A program made the translations under genes and the position numbers. The notes beneath the pieces were generated by a model. That model was not told the DNA's origin. It made no database searches and worked only from the letters and a program-made list of their open reading frames with translations. 64,000 nt of DNA from UBA4416 sp040389965 (GTDB lineage Bacteria; Bacteroidota; Bacteroidia; B-17B0; Aurantibacillaceae), in contig JAZJZF010000019.1 in assembly GCA_040389965.1 (NCBI GenBank), positions 6,120 through 70,119 of the forward strand. The letters are read 5' to 3'. Positions within the stretch are counted from its first letter, which is position 1. Each line of letters begins with the position of its first letter. Below, piece by piece: positions 33,956-41,682 of this stretch.

Positions 33956-33963
33956 TATATTTG
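33956..33963 (+). promoter_or_regulatory. -7 element (TATATTTG)
   Basis: An exact TAnnTTTG match for the flavoprotein gene starting at 34023. The MarR operator candidate overlaps the position where the -33 element would be. Confidence 0.7.
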
Positions 33964-34022
33964 TATTAAAGCAAAGAAAAGTGCATTAATTTTCATTTTA
34001 TTATAAAATAAATTTAAAGGTT

Positions 34023-35024
34023 ATGACAACAGCTAATTCATTACTTCCCTTATTAAATATCGAATTCCCTCTTATTATGGCACCCATGTTTCTGGTAAGT
34101 AATGCCGACATGATAAAAGCTGGTTTGGATTCAGGAATCATGGCAACCTTTCCAACGCTTAATTACCGTAAAGAAGGTGAACTGGCGGCAGTGCTGGATC
34201 AGATCAATAGGTTTAAAGCAGGATCCAAGGGAAGCTATGGTGTTAACCTGATTGTGCAGCAATCGAACCCGCTTTATAAAAAGCATTTAGCGATCTGTGT
34301 AGAAAAAAAAGTTCCTTTTTATATTACCTCTCTGGGGAACCCGAAAGAAGTGATTGAAGCTGCACATACTTATGGAGCAAAAGTGTTTTGTGATGTTACC
34401 AATGTTACCCACGCGCAAAAATGTTTCGATAGCGGTTGCGACGGTTTTATTGCCGTAGGGCAGGGAGCAGGCGGGCATGCGGGGCCACATCCTTTACATA
34501 TATTGATTCCTGCACTCAGGAAACACTTTCCGGGTAAACCTGTTGTGGCGGCCGGCGGTATTGTGTCGGGAGAGGGATTATTATCGGTAAGGGTATTGGG
34601 TGCAGAAGGCGTATCGGTAGGAACCCGTTTTATTGTGAGTAAAGAGTGCAAGGTAAATGCCGAATACAAACAGGCTATTATAAACGCAGGGATGGATGAT
34701 ATTGTGATGACTACCAAATTATCGGGAACACCTTGCACGATCATTGATACGCCTGAAGCAAAAAAAATGGGCTATACCCAATCCTGGTTCGAACGCTTTA
34801 TGAGCAATAATCCCCGTACCAAAAAATGGTTTAAAATGTTTGTACAAGTGCGCGGTATGAAAAAACTGGAGCAATCGGTACTTCCTAATAATTATAACCG
34901 GCTGTGGTGTGCCGGAAAATCTTCGGAGCTCATTACCAGCGAATTTAGTTGTAAAGACATTATTGACCATCTGAAAGCAGAGTACGTGCAAGCGCTGGCA
35001 GAGGTGAAATTGTTGGAGATATAA
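34023..35024 (+). CDS. Nitronate monooxygenase-like flavoprotein (NMO/FabK family)
   Basis: A protein of 333 residues, a TIM-barrel FMN protein of the 2-nitropropane-dioxygenase/NMO and FabK-type group. Signatures are PLIMAPMF near 16-23, GQGAGGHAG (146-154) with H152 at the NMO catalytic position, and VVAAGGIVSGEGLL with ALGAEGVSVGT-like VLGAEGVSVGTRF near 190-203 binding the FMN phosphate. It may oxidise nitronates or act as an enoyl reductase; sequence alone does not decide. It is divergent from the acyl-CoA ligase, and a candidate MarR operator is shared, so it may act in fatty-acid metabolism. The stop is 33 nt from the next, convergent gene. Confidence 0.88.
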   Translation: MTTANSLLPLLNIEFPLIMAPMFLVSNADMIKAGLDSGIMATFPTLNYRKEGELAAVLDQINRFKAGSKGSYGVNLIVQQSNPLYKKHLAICVEKKVPFYITSLGNPKEVIEAAHTYGAKVFCDVTNVTHAQKCFDSGCDGFIAVGQGAGGHAGPHPLHILIPALRKHFPGKPVVAAGGIVSGEGLLSVRVLGAEGVSVGTRFIVSKECKVNAEYKQAIINAGMDDIVMTTKLSGTPCTIIDTPEAKKMGYTQSWFERFMSNNPRTKKWFKMFVQVRGMKKLEQSVLPNNYNRLWCAGKSSELITSEFSCKDIIDHLKAEYVQALAEVKLLEI

Positions 35025-35057
35025 CTCTCTCATCCAGATCAGCTCAAATCGTTTACA

Positions 35058-36179
35058 TTAATAACCGCGGTCTCTTTCTAATCTGGCTTGTGTTTTTTTC
35101 GCTTCTTCCAGCCTTATTCTTTCTTCCTCCTCCTCCTGTTCTTCTTTTTCCCTTTCTTTTCTATTGCTACGTTGTATGCTTAATATAATTATACAGGCAA
35201 TTACACAGAAAGCACAGAAGATGCCGTATACCATTCCGGGGATAATGCCCCGACCTTTTGTAGGAGTTTCCCAAAGTAATTGCCCCGACAGGAGATTATA
35301 AGCGCTTATTTTGCCACCCTGAAAAGCCAGGAAATGGTCGTTTATTTCTTCTACTAAATGACGTGAGTCCTCATCGTTAACGAATGTCGAACCCGGTTTC
35401 TCCCATACAATGCTGCCTGTTGAATCCACCAGAGCAAATGTATAATCACCTTTCAGTTTTTTACGGAAACTAATCAATGCTTTTGTCCCATCAGCGCTTG
35501 TGATGATTTGTCCGGATCCATCTCTCAAGCCAATATCTTCGTCATTATTTTCATTATTTAAAATGAATTCAAGATCGAGAAAATCGTCTTTACTTGCGTG
35601 GTTTTTATATAGGATATTACTTCTTGATCCTGAAGAAGCAGCTATATCCCAGCGTTTTGTAAAATTAGCTATTCGTTTTTGTGGTACCGATTGTTTGATC
35701 TGTTCGATCTTGTTTTCATCGAAATGTTCCTCGCGCCCGTCATCATAAGTTATGGTAATGGTAGAGTGGTTATAACTATAAGTACTTCCTTTACCTTTAA
35801 TATTTGGAAATAGATCTGTAAGATTTTCCTCCGTTAAAATAACCTTTCCTGTATTAAGGTCGTATAGAGTCAGCCCTTTCTCCTCATTTTTGGTCCATAC
35901 ATAACCATGAGTGACTTTAAATAAAGTGCCGGCTATGTCTATGTTATAGTGTTTGCCGTTTTCCGGATCCACTATATGAACGGGGCCGTAATAATAGTAA
36001 CTCCTTGTTCTACGACGGTGAACAGTCATTTCAATAACAGCATATTTATTTTTGCCGTCTGCCTGAAAGGCAGCAACAGAAAGACTTGTGGGTAGTTCCT
36101 CTGTAATAAAAGGGGTAAGGTCAAAAATATAAAGTAGTGTTGGTATGAGCGCAATAAGAATTAATCCTAATTTTTTCAT
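35058..36179 (-). CDS. Membrane protein of unknown function with two flanking helices
   Basis: A protein of 373 residues. The N-terminal hydrophobic segment (about 3-22) and a second near the C-terminus (about 318-338, GMVYGIFCAFCVIACIII) bracket a large extracytoplasmic region with repeated short beta-like motifs such as GPVHIVDPENGKHYNI and WTKNEEKGLTLYDLNTG, like a PQQ/WD propeller fragment. The last 30 residues are a strongly charged Glu/Arg helix in the cytosol. I do not recognise a specific family. It is monocistronic, converging on the flavoprotein gene. Confidence 0.6.
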   Translation of the reverse strand: MKKLGLILIALIPTLLYIFDLTPFITEELPTSLSVAAFQADGKNKYAVIEMTVHRRRTRSYYYYGPVHIVDPENGKHYNIDIAGTLFKVTHGYVWTKNEEKGLTLYDLNTGKVILTEENLTDLFPNIKGKGSTYSYNHSTITITYDDGREEHFDENKIEQIKQSVPQKRIANFTKRWDIAASSGSRSNILYKNHASKDDFLDLEFILNNENNDEDIGLRDGSGQIITSADGTKALISFRKKLKGDYTFALVDSTGSIVWEKPGSTFVNDEDSRHLVEEINDHFLAFQGGKISAYNLLSGQLLWETPTKGRGIIPGMVYGIFCAFCVIACIIILSIQRSNRKEREKEEQEEEEERIRLEEAKKTQARLERDRGY

Positions 36180-36408
36180 AGAGTTTACTGTTTAGTGTTA
36201 TTGACGATCATAAAGAAAACAACTGTTTTCATGGGGTTATAATTGTTGGACATTAATTTAAACCGGAAGAGAGTGCGAAGGGCTTATATAAATGTAATCT
36301 TAATATTGTAAAATGGCTTCATTTTCATAATTTAATTTCGGCACTTAAAACAGCATTTTCTCAAAAGGATTTGTAATTTAGTAACGCAATAGACCATCCT
36401 GTTGCATA

Positions 36409-36843
36409 ATGACTATGACTCCAAAACGTATCCGCTTAATTACTTTATTGACAAGCATTCTGCTATTTATTATTTCCTTAACTCAAAAATGTTATTGCAC
36501 CTCGGCTGGTGGCTGCGGCGATTCGCTGGCGGTTTTTTTAACGGGAATTCTTGGTATGCTGTATGGAGGTGCTGCGCTTACCTGGCTGGCAAATCCTGTA
36601 TTGTTTACTTCGTGGATTGCTGTAAAAATAGGACCGAAGGTTTCTTTGATCGCGAGCTTATGCTCTCTTTTAATCTCTTTATCTTTTCTGCTGTTTAGAA
36701 GCATCATCGATAATGAAGCAGGACATTATAGTGCCATTGTTGGTTACCAGGCGGGGTATTGGTTGTGGACAGCGAGTTCCTTGGTAATGTTTGCAGGAAA
36801 TATGGCCTTAAGAACTCTTGATAAAAAGAAAGCCTCTGTTTAA
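36409..36843 (+). CDS. Small integral membrane protein
   Basis: A protein of 144 residues with four predicted helices (about 10-27, 43-66, 75-97, 108-130). The region between the first two has a cysteine-rich stretch KCYCTSAGGC near residues 27-36. Unknown family. A second overlapping start in another frame is a shadow. The 3' end overlaps the end of the converging response regulator gene by 4 nt. Confidence 0.5.
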   Translation: MTMTPKRIRLITLLTSILLFIISLTQKCYCTSAGGCGDSLAVFLTGILGMLYGGAALTWLANPVLFTSWIAVKIGPKVSLIASLCSLLISLSFLLFRSIIDNEAGHYSAIVGYQAGYWLWTASSLVMFAGNMALRTLDKKKASV

Positions 36844-37481
36844 ACCCTTATCAGTTCATGCTTAATAGCATATTTAACAAGGCTTGCAATGTTGTGGCAT
36901 TTGGTTTTGCTATAAATATTGCTGCGATGAAAATCAACAGTATTCACAGAAATGTGTAGGTCATCGGCAATATGCTTATTTGTTTTTCCCTCACAAATTT
37001 CCTTGAGTACTACCAGTTCTTTTGTAGTCAGAGATTGCTCGTTAAAAAATGACGGACCCATTCTCACACTGGCCAATAATGCCATCGACAGTTCTTTATT
37101 AAAATAGGTGCCGTCTTTATACACTGTGCGTATGGCTTCAAATAAAGTTTCAATTTCTACATTTTTATTTAAGTAGCCATTGGCACCGTTTGCCATGTAT
37201 TCGTTCATTAAGCCGGGTTCCTGGTGCAGGCTTAGCATAATAACTTTGATATGCGGAAAGCGTTTTTTAATAATTTCCAGAGTTTGCTTACCATTCATAA
37301 GTGGCATATCGATGTCGAGTAATACTAACTGCGGTTCATCGGCTTTTATGAGGTCAAGCAATTCGCGGCCGTTAGAGGCGTGCCCGATTACTGTAAAGTC
37401 AGTTTCAGAGTCAATAGCAGAGGCAAAGGCTTCCCTTACCAGAGTATGGTCTTCGGCTAACATGATTTTAATTTGTTCCAT
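36840..37481 (-). CDS. LuxR-type response regulator (NarL/FixJ family)
   Basis: A two-domain protein of 213 residues. The receiver domain has the acidic pair E10-D11, the phospho-acceptor D56 (LLDIDMP) and a lysine near 105 in LNKN. The C-terminal LuxR helix-turn-helix (about 145-205) contains LTTKELVVLKEICEGKTNKH and HISVNTVDFHRSNIYSKTKC. It acts as a phosphorylation-dependent DNA-binding protein. No histidine kinase lies beside it, so its partner is elsewhere. A pair of inverted repeats lies upstream at 37560-37601. It overlaps the converging membrane-protein gene by 4 nt. Confidence 0.92.
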   Translation of the reverse strand: MEQIKIMLAEDHTLVREAFASAIDSETDFTVIGHASNGRELLDLIKADEPQLVLLDIDMPLMNGKQTLEIIKKRFPHIKVIMLSLHQEPGLMNEYMANGANGYLNKNVEIETLFEAIRTVYKDGTYFNKELSMALLASVRMGPSFFNEQSLTTKELVVLKEICEGKTNKHIADDLHISVNTVDFHRSNIYSKTKCHNIASLVKYAIKHELIRV

Positions 37482-37559
37482 TAGGTTTACTGTATTTTAA
37501 AAAATGGGCGACTGTATTTTTAGCTATATAAATATATTGTTTTTTAGAGAAATAAATAG

Positions 37560-37601
37560 TGCGGAATACCGCATTATCTTAAAAGAGCGCAGTTTTTGCG
37601 C
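37560..37601. promoter_or_regulatory. Two short inverted repeats upstream of the response regulator
   Basis: TGCGG-N4-CCGCA (37560-37573) and GCGCA-N5-TGCGC (37587-37601) lie in the 258-bp space between the LuxR regulator and the GYF gene. Either could bind a dimeric regulator. Nothing else is seen in this gap apart from AT-rich sequence. Confidence 0.35.
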
Positions 37602-37775
37602 CTGTGCAAATACCTAAAAATACCTATCTAAATACAGGGGTGTATTTTGAAAATAAAACATAGTCTGCTAATTATTAGCCTGTTATATTTTTGAATGGAT
37701 TTTAACAAGCCTTAAGGAAAAATTAAGGGCAGGTTTATTGTGATAGCTTTAAAGAAAATTCTTACCCCCGGAATA

Positions 37776-38543
37776 ATGAGGAAATATTATTATCATGATG
37801 GATCCGATCAGAAAGGTCCATTTACAATTGAAGAATTAAAAACTGAAAAATTAGTATTAGATACACCAATTTGGTATGAGGGTTTGTCTGAATGGACCAA
37901 AGCTTCAGTTGTAACAGAATTAGAATCTTTATTTAAAATTTCGTCGCCCCCACCGTTTAAATTAAATGAAGAAAAAAATACATCTTCACTCCCACCACCT
38001 TTTATAAATGAAGGCACTTCTGAGAACAATGAAGAACAGCCTTCAATAAGAAATGCAATAGAAATTGATTCCCCAGATTCTTCGGGATCTAAAAAATATG
38101 CTGGAGTAATATGGACATTGTCAATTATTGGAGTAATAATTATTGGTGTTGTGTTGTTTATAGCTGCAAATCCTAAAATAGGTTCATCAATAGGAAATAC
38201 GAGTGTAGAATCTTATCAAGAAAAAGTAATGACAGTTGAAGAAATAGAAAAGGCAGATCCTGCAAAATTTCTAAATGCTTCAGGAACTTATAATGAAACT
38301 TTTTTCGGTGATAAAGTCAAAGTGCATGGAAAAATAGAGAATATGGCTACAGTTGCTAGTTATAAGGATGTGGTAGTAGAAATTGTTTTTTATTCAGCAA
38401 CAGATACCGAATTAAAACGAGAGCAATATGTTATTTATGATTTTTTTCCTGCACATCAATCGAAACCATTCGAGCTAAAAATAGCCAAACCTAAAGCTTG
38501 TAAAAAGCTAGGTTGGGAGGCTGTTAGCGCAACACCTAATTAA
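37776..38543 (+). CDS. GYF_2-domain membrane protein
   Basis: A protein of 255 residues from the ATG at 37776; a GTG 36 nt earlier adds residues before the domain. The N-terminus is a GYF_2 domain (YYYHDGSDQKGPFTIEELK to WTKAS, residues about 4-45) as seen in many membrane-anchored bacterial proteins. A proline- and serine-rich linker follows, then one transmembrane helix (about 114-136), and a C-terminal beta-rich region (AKFLNASGTY..KVHGKIENMATVASYKDVVVEI) that looks like the FxLYD-type extracytoplasmic domain. Its function is unknown. It is followed 8 nt later by a broken YqaE-type gene. Confidence 0.7.
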   Translation: MRKYYYHDGSDQKGPFTIEELKTEKLVLDTPIWYEGLSEWTKASVVTELESLFKISSPPPFKLNEEKNTSSLPPPFINEGTSENNEEQPSIRNAIEIDSPDSSGSKKYAGVIWTLSIIGVIIIGVVLFIAANPKIGSSIGNTSVESYQEKVMTVEEIEKADPAKFLNASGTYNETFFGDKVKVHGKIENMATVASYKDVVVEIVFYSATDTELKREQYVIYDFFPAHQSKPFELKIAKPKACKKLGWEAVSATPN

Positions 38544-38551
38544 TACTTAAT

Positions 38552-38760
38552 ATGATTCTATTAGCAATTTTATTACCGTGGTTATCATTCTTATTTAGAG
38601 GTAAAATTTTATCGGGTATAATATGCCTGATTCTTCAATGCACATTAATAGGTTGACTTCCAGCAGCTTTGTGGGCTGCTTTTCATTAAATAACGCGAGA
38701 AATGAAAAGCGATTTAGAGAGATGAACAAATCTATAAATATTCACATTAATAATAAATAA
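38552..38760 (+). pseudogene. YqaE/Pmp3-family small membrane protein, broken
   Basis: ATG at 38552 reads a 34-residue hydrophobic peptide beginning MILLAILLPWLSFLFRGK and ends at TGA (38654), where family members have the Trp of IGWLPAALW. The same frame continues after the stop as LPAALWAA. A one-base shift at about 38678-38683 then opens SLNNARNEKRFREMNKS to a stop at 38758-38760. Read together they make a 60-70-residue protein with the Pmp3/YqaE pattern of two helices and a charged tail. The TGA plus frameshift indicate decay, unless this is sequencing error. Family function: small membrane protein, linked in yeast and plants to ion and salt tolerance. Confidence 0.7.
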
Positions 38761-38770
38761 ACTAAACTAT

Positions 38771-39853
38771 ATGGATTTCAAAGACCTCATAAAACAACTA
38801 GGCGACAGAGTCGTAAAATTAAAAGATCAGGTTAATACGGAGGAAGCAACTAAAAATGCGTTTATTATGCCTTTCATTCGTGAACTGGGATATGATGTAT
38901 TTAATCCTTTAGAAGTAACTCCTGAATTAGTTGCTGATATTGGTATGAAGCAAGGAGAGAAAATCGATTATGCCATTATGCAGAACGGGCTACCCATTAT
39001 TTTAATTGAATGTAAGCATCACGCTTCGCCCCTAAATGTAAATAATGCTTCTCAACTATTTCGTTATTTTCATACTACTAAAGCAAAATTTTCTATTCTT
39101 ACAAATGGGATTGAGTACCGTTTCTATACGGATCTGGTTGAGCCGAATAAAATGGATGAGAAGCCCTTCTTTTCTTTCAATATCACTGATATAAAAGACA
39201 ATCAGATAGAAGAACTTAAAAAATTCCATAAGGCTTATTATGATTTTGATAATATAGTTAATACGGCCAGCGAGTTAAAATATACCAATGAACTAAGAGC
39301 CTTATTAAGCGCAGAGTTTGCAAATCCAAGCCCTGATTTTGTGAAGCATTTTGCAAAACAAGTTTATCCGGGAATGATCACGGCTAAAGTATTAGAGCAG
39401 TTTACCAATTTCACTAAAAAATCTATTCAGCAAAATATCAGTGATTTAATTACAGATCGTTTGAAAACAGCTTTAACAAAAGAAGACGAAGTCAGTAAAG
39501 AGCAGGAAGCATTGCAAGCAGCAATAGAAAAAACAAATGAGCCTAAAATTGTAACTACGGAAGAAGAGTTGGAAGGCTTTATGATCGTGAAAACTATTCT
39601 ACGTCAAAAGATAGGGGTACAAAGAATCACTTATAGAGATGCACAATCCTATTTTGCTATTTTATTGGACGACAATAATCGCAAGCCTATTTGCCGTTTA
39701 ATGTTGGATGGTGCTAAAAAATATATTGTCACTTTTGATGAAAACAAAAAAGAGGTTAAAAATGAAATTATAACCTTGGATGATATTTTCAAATATGAAG
39801 CTATATTGATGGCTACCGTTGATAATTACGATAAGGCGAAGGAAGTGGTTTAA
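38771..39853 (+). CDS. Stand-alone type I restriction HsdR N-terminal-like nuclease domain protein
   Basis: A protein of 360 residues. Residues about 20-120 contain the HsdR N-terminal (HSDR_N_2) nuclease fold of the PD-(D/E)xK superfamily: D66 in KIDYAIM, E80 and K82 in LIECKHH form the catalytic D..ExK. The C-terminal half is helical, then has a beta-rich segment resembling DUF4268-like tails. No methylase, specificity or helicase subunit gene lies nearby, so it is not a complete restriction system. Such stand-alone proteins may be nucleases of defence or DNA-repair; function not shown. It follows the broken YqaE gene by 10 nt. Confidence 0.85.
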   Translation: MDFKDLIKQLGDRVVKLKDQVNTEEATKNAFIMPFIRELGYDVFNPLEVTPELVADIGMKQGEKIDYAIMQNGLPIILIECKHHASPLNVNNASQLFRYFHTTKAKFSILTNGIEYRFYTDLVEPNKMDEKPFFSFNITDIKDNQIEELKKFHKAYYDFDNIVNTASELKYTNELRALLSAEFANPSPDFVKHFAKQVYPGMITAKVLEQFTNFTKKSIQQNISDLITDRLKTALTKEDEVSKEQEALQAAIEKTNEPKIVTTEEELEGFMIVKTILRQKIGVQRITYRDAQSYFAILLDDNNRKPICRLMLDGAKKYIVTFDENKKEVKNEIITLDDIFKYEAILMATVDNYDKAKEVV

Positions 39854-39933
39854 GTATTTTAAATAAGGCTTATTGTTTGTTTATTAACATCTACTTTAAA
39901 ATATATCAAAGTAGCACGTATCTTTACTTAATT

Positions 39934-40497
39934 ATGTATAAGCAGATTATTAAAATATCGCTGATGCTATTATTTCCGATAGTAGCTTCATCACAAAATG
40001 ATACTATTTTTAGAAATAATGGAAAGATTATCCCATGTACTATTACATTGATAAATGAAAGCGCTATTTTTTATAAGGATAAAAAAGATTTCGGATCTGA
40101 TTTTAATTTATCTGATGTGAATTTTTATAGTGTTGCGGGAAAAAGAAGTAATGTTGATATTAAAATAGATACTACAATTAATGGGCTTTATATTAATAAT
40201 GTAAATATTAATGCATTGGATATTATTTACTGTGAAATTGTGGGCTTTGATGTAGGATTGTTTTCATCCGATTTGCTGGTTTATATTGATTATGGGCAAA
40301 CAATAACTGCTTCAAATAAAATGAGAATAAGGGATAATAAAGGGGCTGCCGTGCATTTTAATTCAATGATTGAAGCTTTAAATTTCATGGAACATCATGG
40401 TTGGAGTTATGTTAATCAATACGCATCGAGAGGCATGGCAGGTTTATTTAAAGTTGAAGGAGCAATGTATAGATATTTATTAAGGAGAAAGAATTGA
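39934..40497 (+). CDS. Exported protein of unknown function
   Basis: A protein of 187 residues from the ATG at 39934. The upstream frame adds 19 residues before a clear signal peptide (MYKQIIKISLMLLFPIVASSQ, cut here to its hydrophobic stretch 6-17), so the later ATG is preferred. The mature protein begins NDTIFRNNGKIIPCT, a pattern of the small exported Bacteroidota family. It has an internal pair of beta strands and the C-terminal YLLRRKN. No known domain. AT-rich, like its neighbours. Function unknown. Confidence 0.6.
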   Translation: MYKQIIKISLMLLFPIVASSQNDTIFRNNGKIIPCTITLINESAIFYKDKKDFGSDFNLSDVNFYSVAGKRSNVDIKIDTTINGLYINNVNINALDIIYCEIVGFDVGLFSSDLLVYIDYGQTITASNKMRIRDNKGAAVHFNSMIEALNFMEHHGWSYVNQYASRGMAGLFKVEGAMYRYLLRRKN

Positions 40498-40589
40498 TAT
40501 TTTGAGTTTCGTTAAACTCTAATTAATTTTAGAACCGGAGTTTGATTTTACTCATTAACTATTTTTCATCGCCATCAATTTTCCTAGTA

Positions 40590-40640
40590 TAAACTTCTCA
40601 ATCCCTGCTCTCGGTGGCAATGTCTTTGCCGGTTAATTCA
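40590..40640 (-). pseudogene. Remnant of a DUF4833-type gene end
   Basis: About 51 bp align, with small gaps, to 42350-42402 inside the C-terminal coding end of the DUF4833 gene. The reading frame gives ELTGKDIAT, matching ELTGKDIST there. No longer homologous stretch or start codon is visible, so it is a decayed fragment. Confidence 0.45.
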
Positions 40641-40680
40641 TTGTGGTTAATGCTTTTTTCTTTAACAAAAATGGGCACTA

Positions 40681-40767
40681 ATGGAAACAAAAGAAGATTA
40701 TATAAAAATAAAGGAGCAAATTAAACTGCTTGTTGATAGGGCTAAAGAAACTATTTCGAATGTTTAA
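40681..40767 (+). CDS. Possible 28-residue small ORF
   Basis: ATG at 40681 gives a charged, likely helical peptide METKEDYIKIKEQIKLL.. ending at TAA (40765-40767). A terminator follows 69 nt downstream on the same strand. No homologue is recognised. It may be a fragment. Confidence 0.25.
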   Translation: METKEDYIKIKEQIKLLVDRAKETISNV

Positions 40768-40835
40768 TTATAGAGAAATAAATTATAAATCTTCATATTG
40801 AGCAAATGCCCTACTTTAGTGAAAAAATATATGAC

Positions 40836-40859
40836 AAAATCCGGCTTACACCGGATTTT
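40836..40859. terminator. Intrinsic terminator
   Basis: Stem AAAATCCGG / CCGGATTTT with a 6-nt loop, followed on the plus strand by T-rich sequence. It also lies 18 bp beyond the end of the minus-strand SDR gene, so it may serve both strands. Confidence 0.7.
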
Positions 40860-40876
40860 TTATTTCTAATAATGTC

Positions 40877-41596
40877 TTACACCAACACATTCCCCCCATC
40901 TACAATCACGGTTTGTCCTGTGGCGTAGTTTTGGGTCATGAGGTACACATATGTTTTGGCAAGGTCTTCGGCTTGTCCTACAAATTTAACGGGCAGGGTA
41001 GAAGTCATATGAGTGTACAGGCCTTTACGGTCTTCTTCGGGTATATTGTTCCAGAGGTTGGTTTCTACTACACCCGGAGATACGATATTTACACGAATAG
41101 GAGCCAGTTCTACAGCTATTGCTTTGCAAAAGCCTTCCATGGCAGAGCAGATACTCGAGCCTAATGACCAGCCTTTATTGGGTCGTACGGCAGCGATGCC
41201 ACTGGTTAGGATAATAGAACCTCCTGTATTAATATGCGGGCTGCCATATTTTACCGCAGCAAAAGCACCCCAGTAACGGATATTAAAAAAATCGCGGGCT
41301 TCCTGCAGGTCAATGCTGTCAATAGTTCCCAGTTTCAAATTTTCGCCGGCAGTATATACCAGGTGATCAAAATTTCCGATTTTCCCGAAAAATGCTTTAA
41401 TGGCTTCTTCCTTACTAAGGTCAACGGTATGGCCTTCGGTGCCTTTTGGTAAATGGACTAGGGCAGCTTCTACCCGTTGTTTATTTCCTGAAACAATAAC
41501 AACGTTTGCTTCCTGTTTTGCTAATGCCTGTGCGGTTGCCAGACCTATTCCTGATGTTCCGCCAAGAATAATAATTCTTTTTCCTTTGAGTTCCAT
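40877..41596 (-). CDS. SDR family oxidoreductase, atypical active site
   Basis: A protein of 239 residues with a Rossmann fold. It has the glycine motif GGTSGIG (12-18), YTAGE (81-85, for the NNAG motif), and the serine of ILTSG (S132). The catalytic Tyr-x-x-x-Lys motif is missing: there is no tyrosine from residue 133 to 160, and the segment reads GSSICSAMEGF. The C-terminal PIRVNIVSPGVV segment is normal. It belongs to an SDR branch with this substitution that is common in Bacteroidota. The Crp/Fnr gene lies upstream on the same strand, and a palindrome lies between them. Substrate unknown. Confidence 0.88.
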   Translation of the reverse strand: MELKGKRIIILGGTSGIGLATAQALAKQEANVVIVSGNKQRVEAALVHLPKGTEGHTVDLSKEEAIKAFFGKIGNFDHLVYTAGENLKLGTIDSIDLQEARDFFNIRYWGAFAAVKYGSPHINTGGSIILTSGIAAVRPNKGWSLGSSICSAMEGFCKAIAVELAPIRVNIVSPGVVETNLWNNIPEEDRKGLYTHMTSTLPVKFVGQAEDLAKTYVYLMTQNYATGQTVIVDGGNVLV

Positions 41597-41660
41597 AGTG
41601 TTTTTATTTTGTGTGAATATTTATAACGACACAAAATTGAAGAGAATAAAAACGGAAGTA

Positions 41661-41676
41661 TTTACCAAATGGTAAA
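41661..41676. promoter_or_regulatory. Candidate Crp/Fnr-type operator for the SDR gene
   Basis: TTTACC-N4-GGTAAA is an inverted repeat with the 4-bp spacing typical for Crp/Fnr dimers. It lies 65-80 bp upstream of the SDR start codon and 7 bp after the stop of the Crp/Fnr gene. Confidence 0.5.
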
Positions 41677-41682
41677 AAGCGA

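Noticed and set aside
38771..39853. Complete type I restriction-modification system
   Set aside because: Only an HsdR N-terminal-like nuclease is present; no HsdM, HsdS or helicase domain lies in the window.
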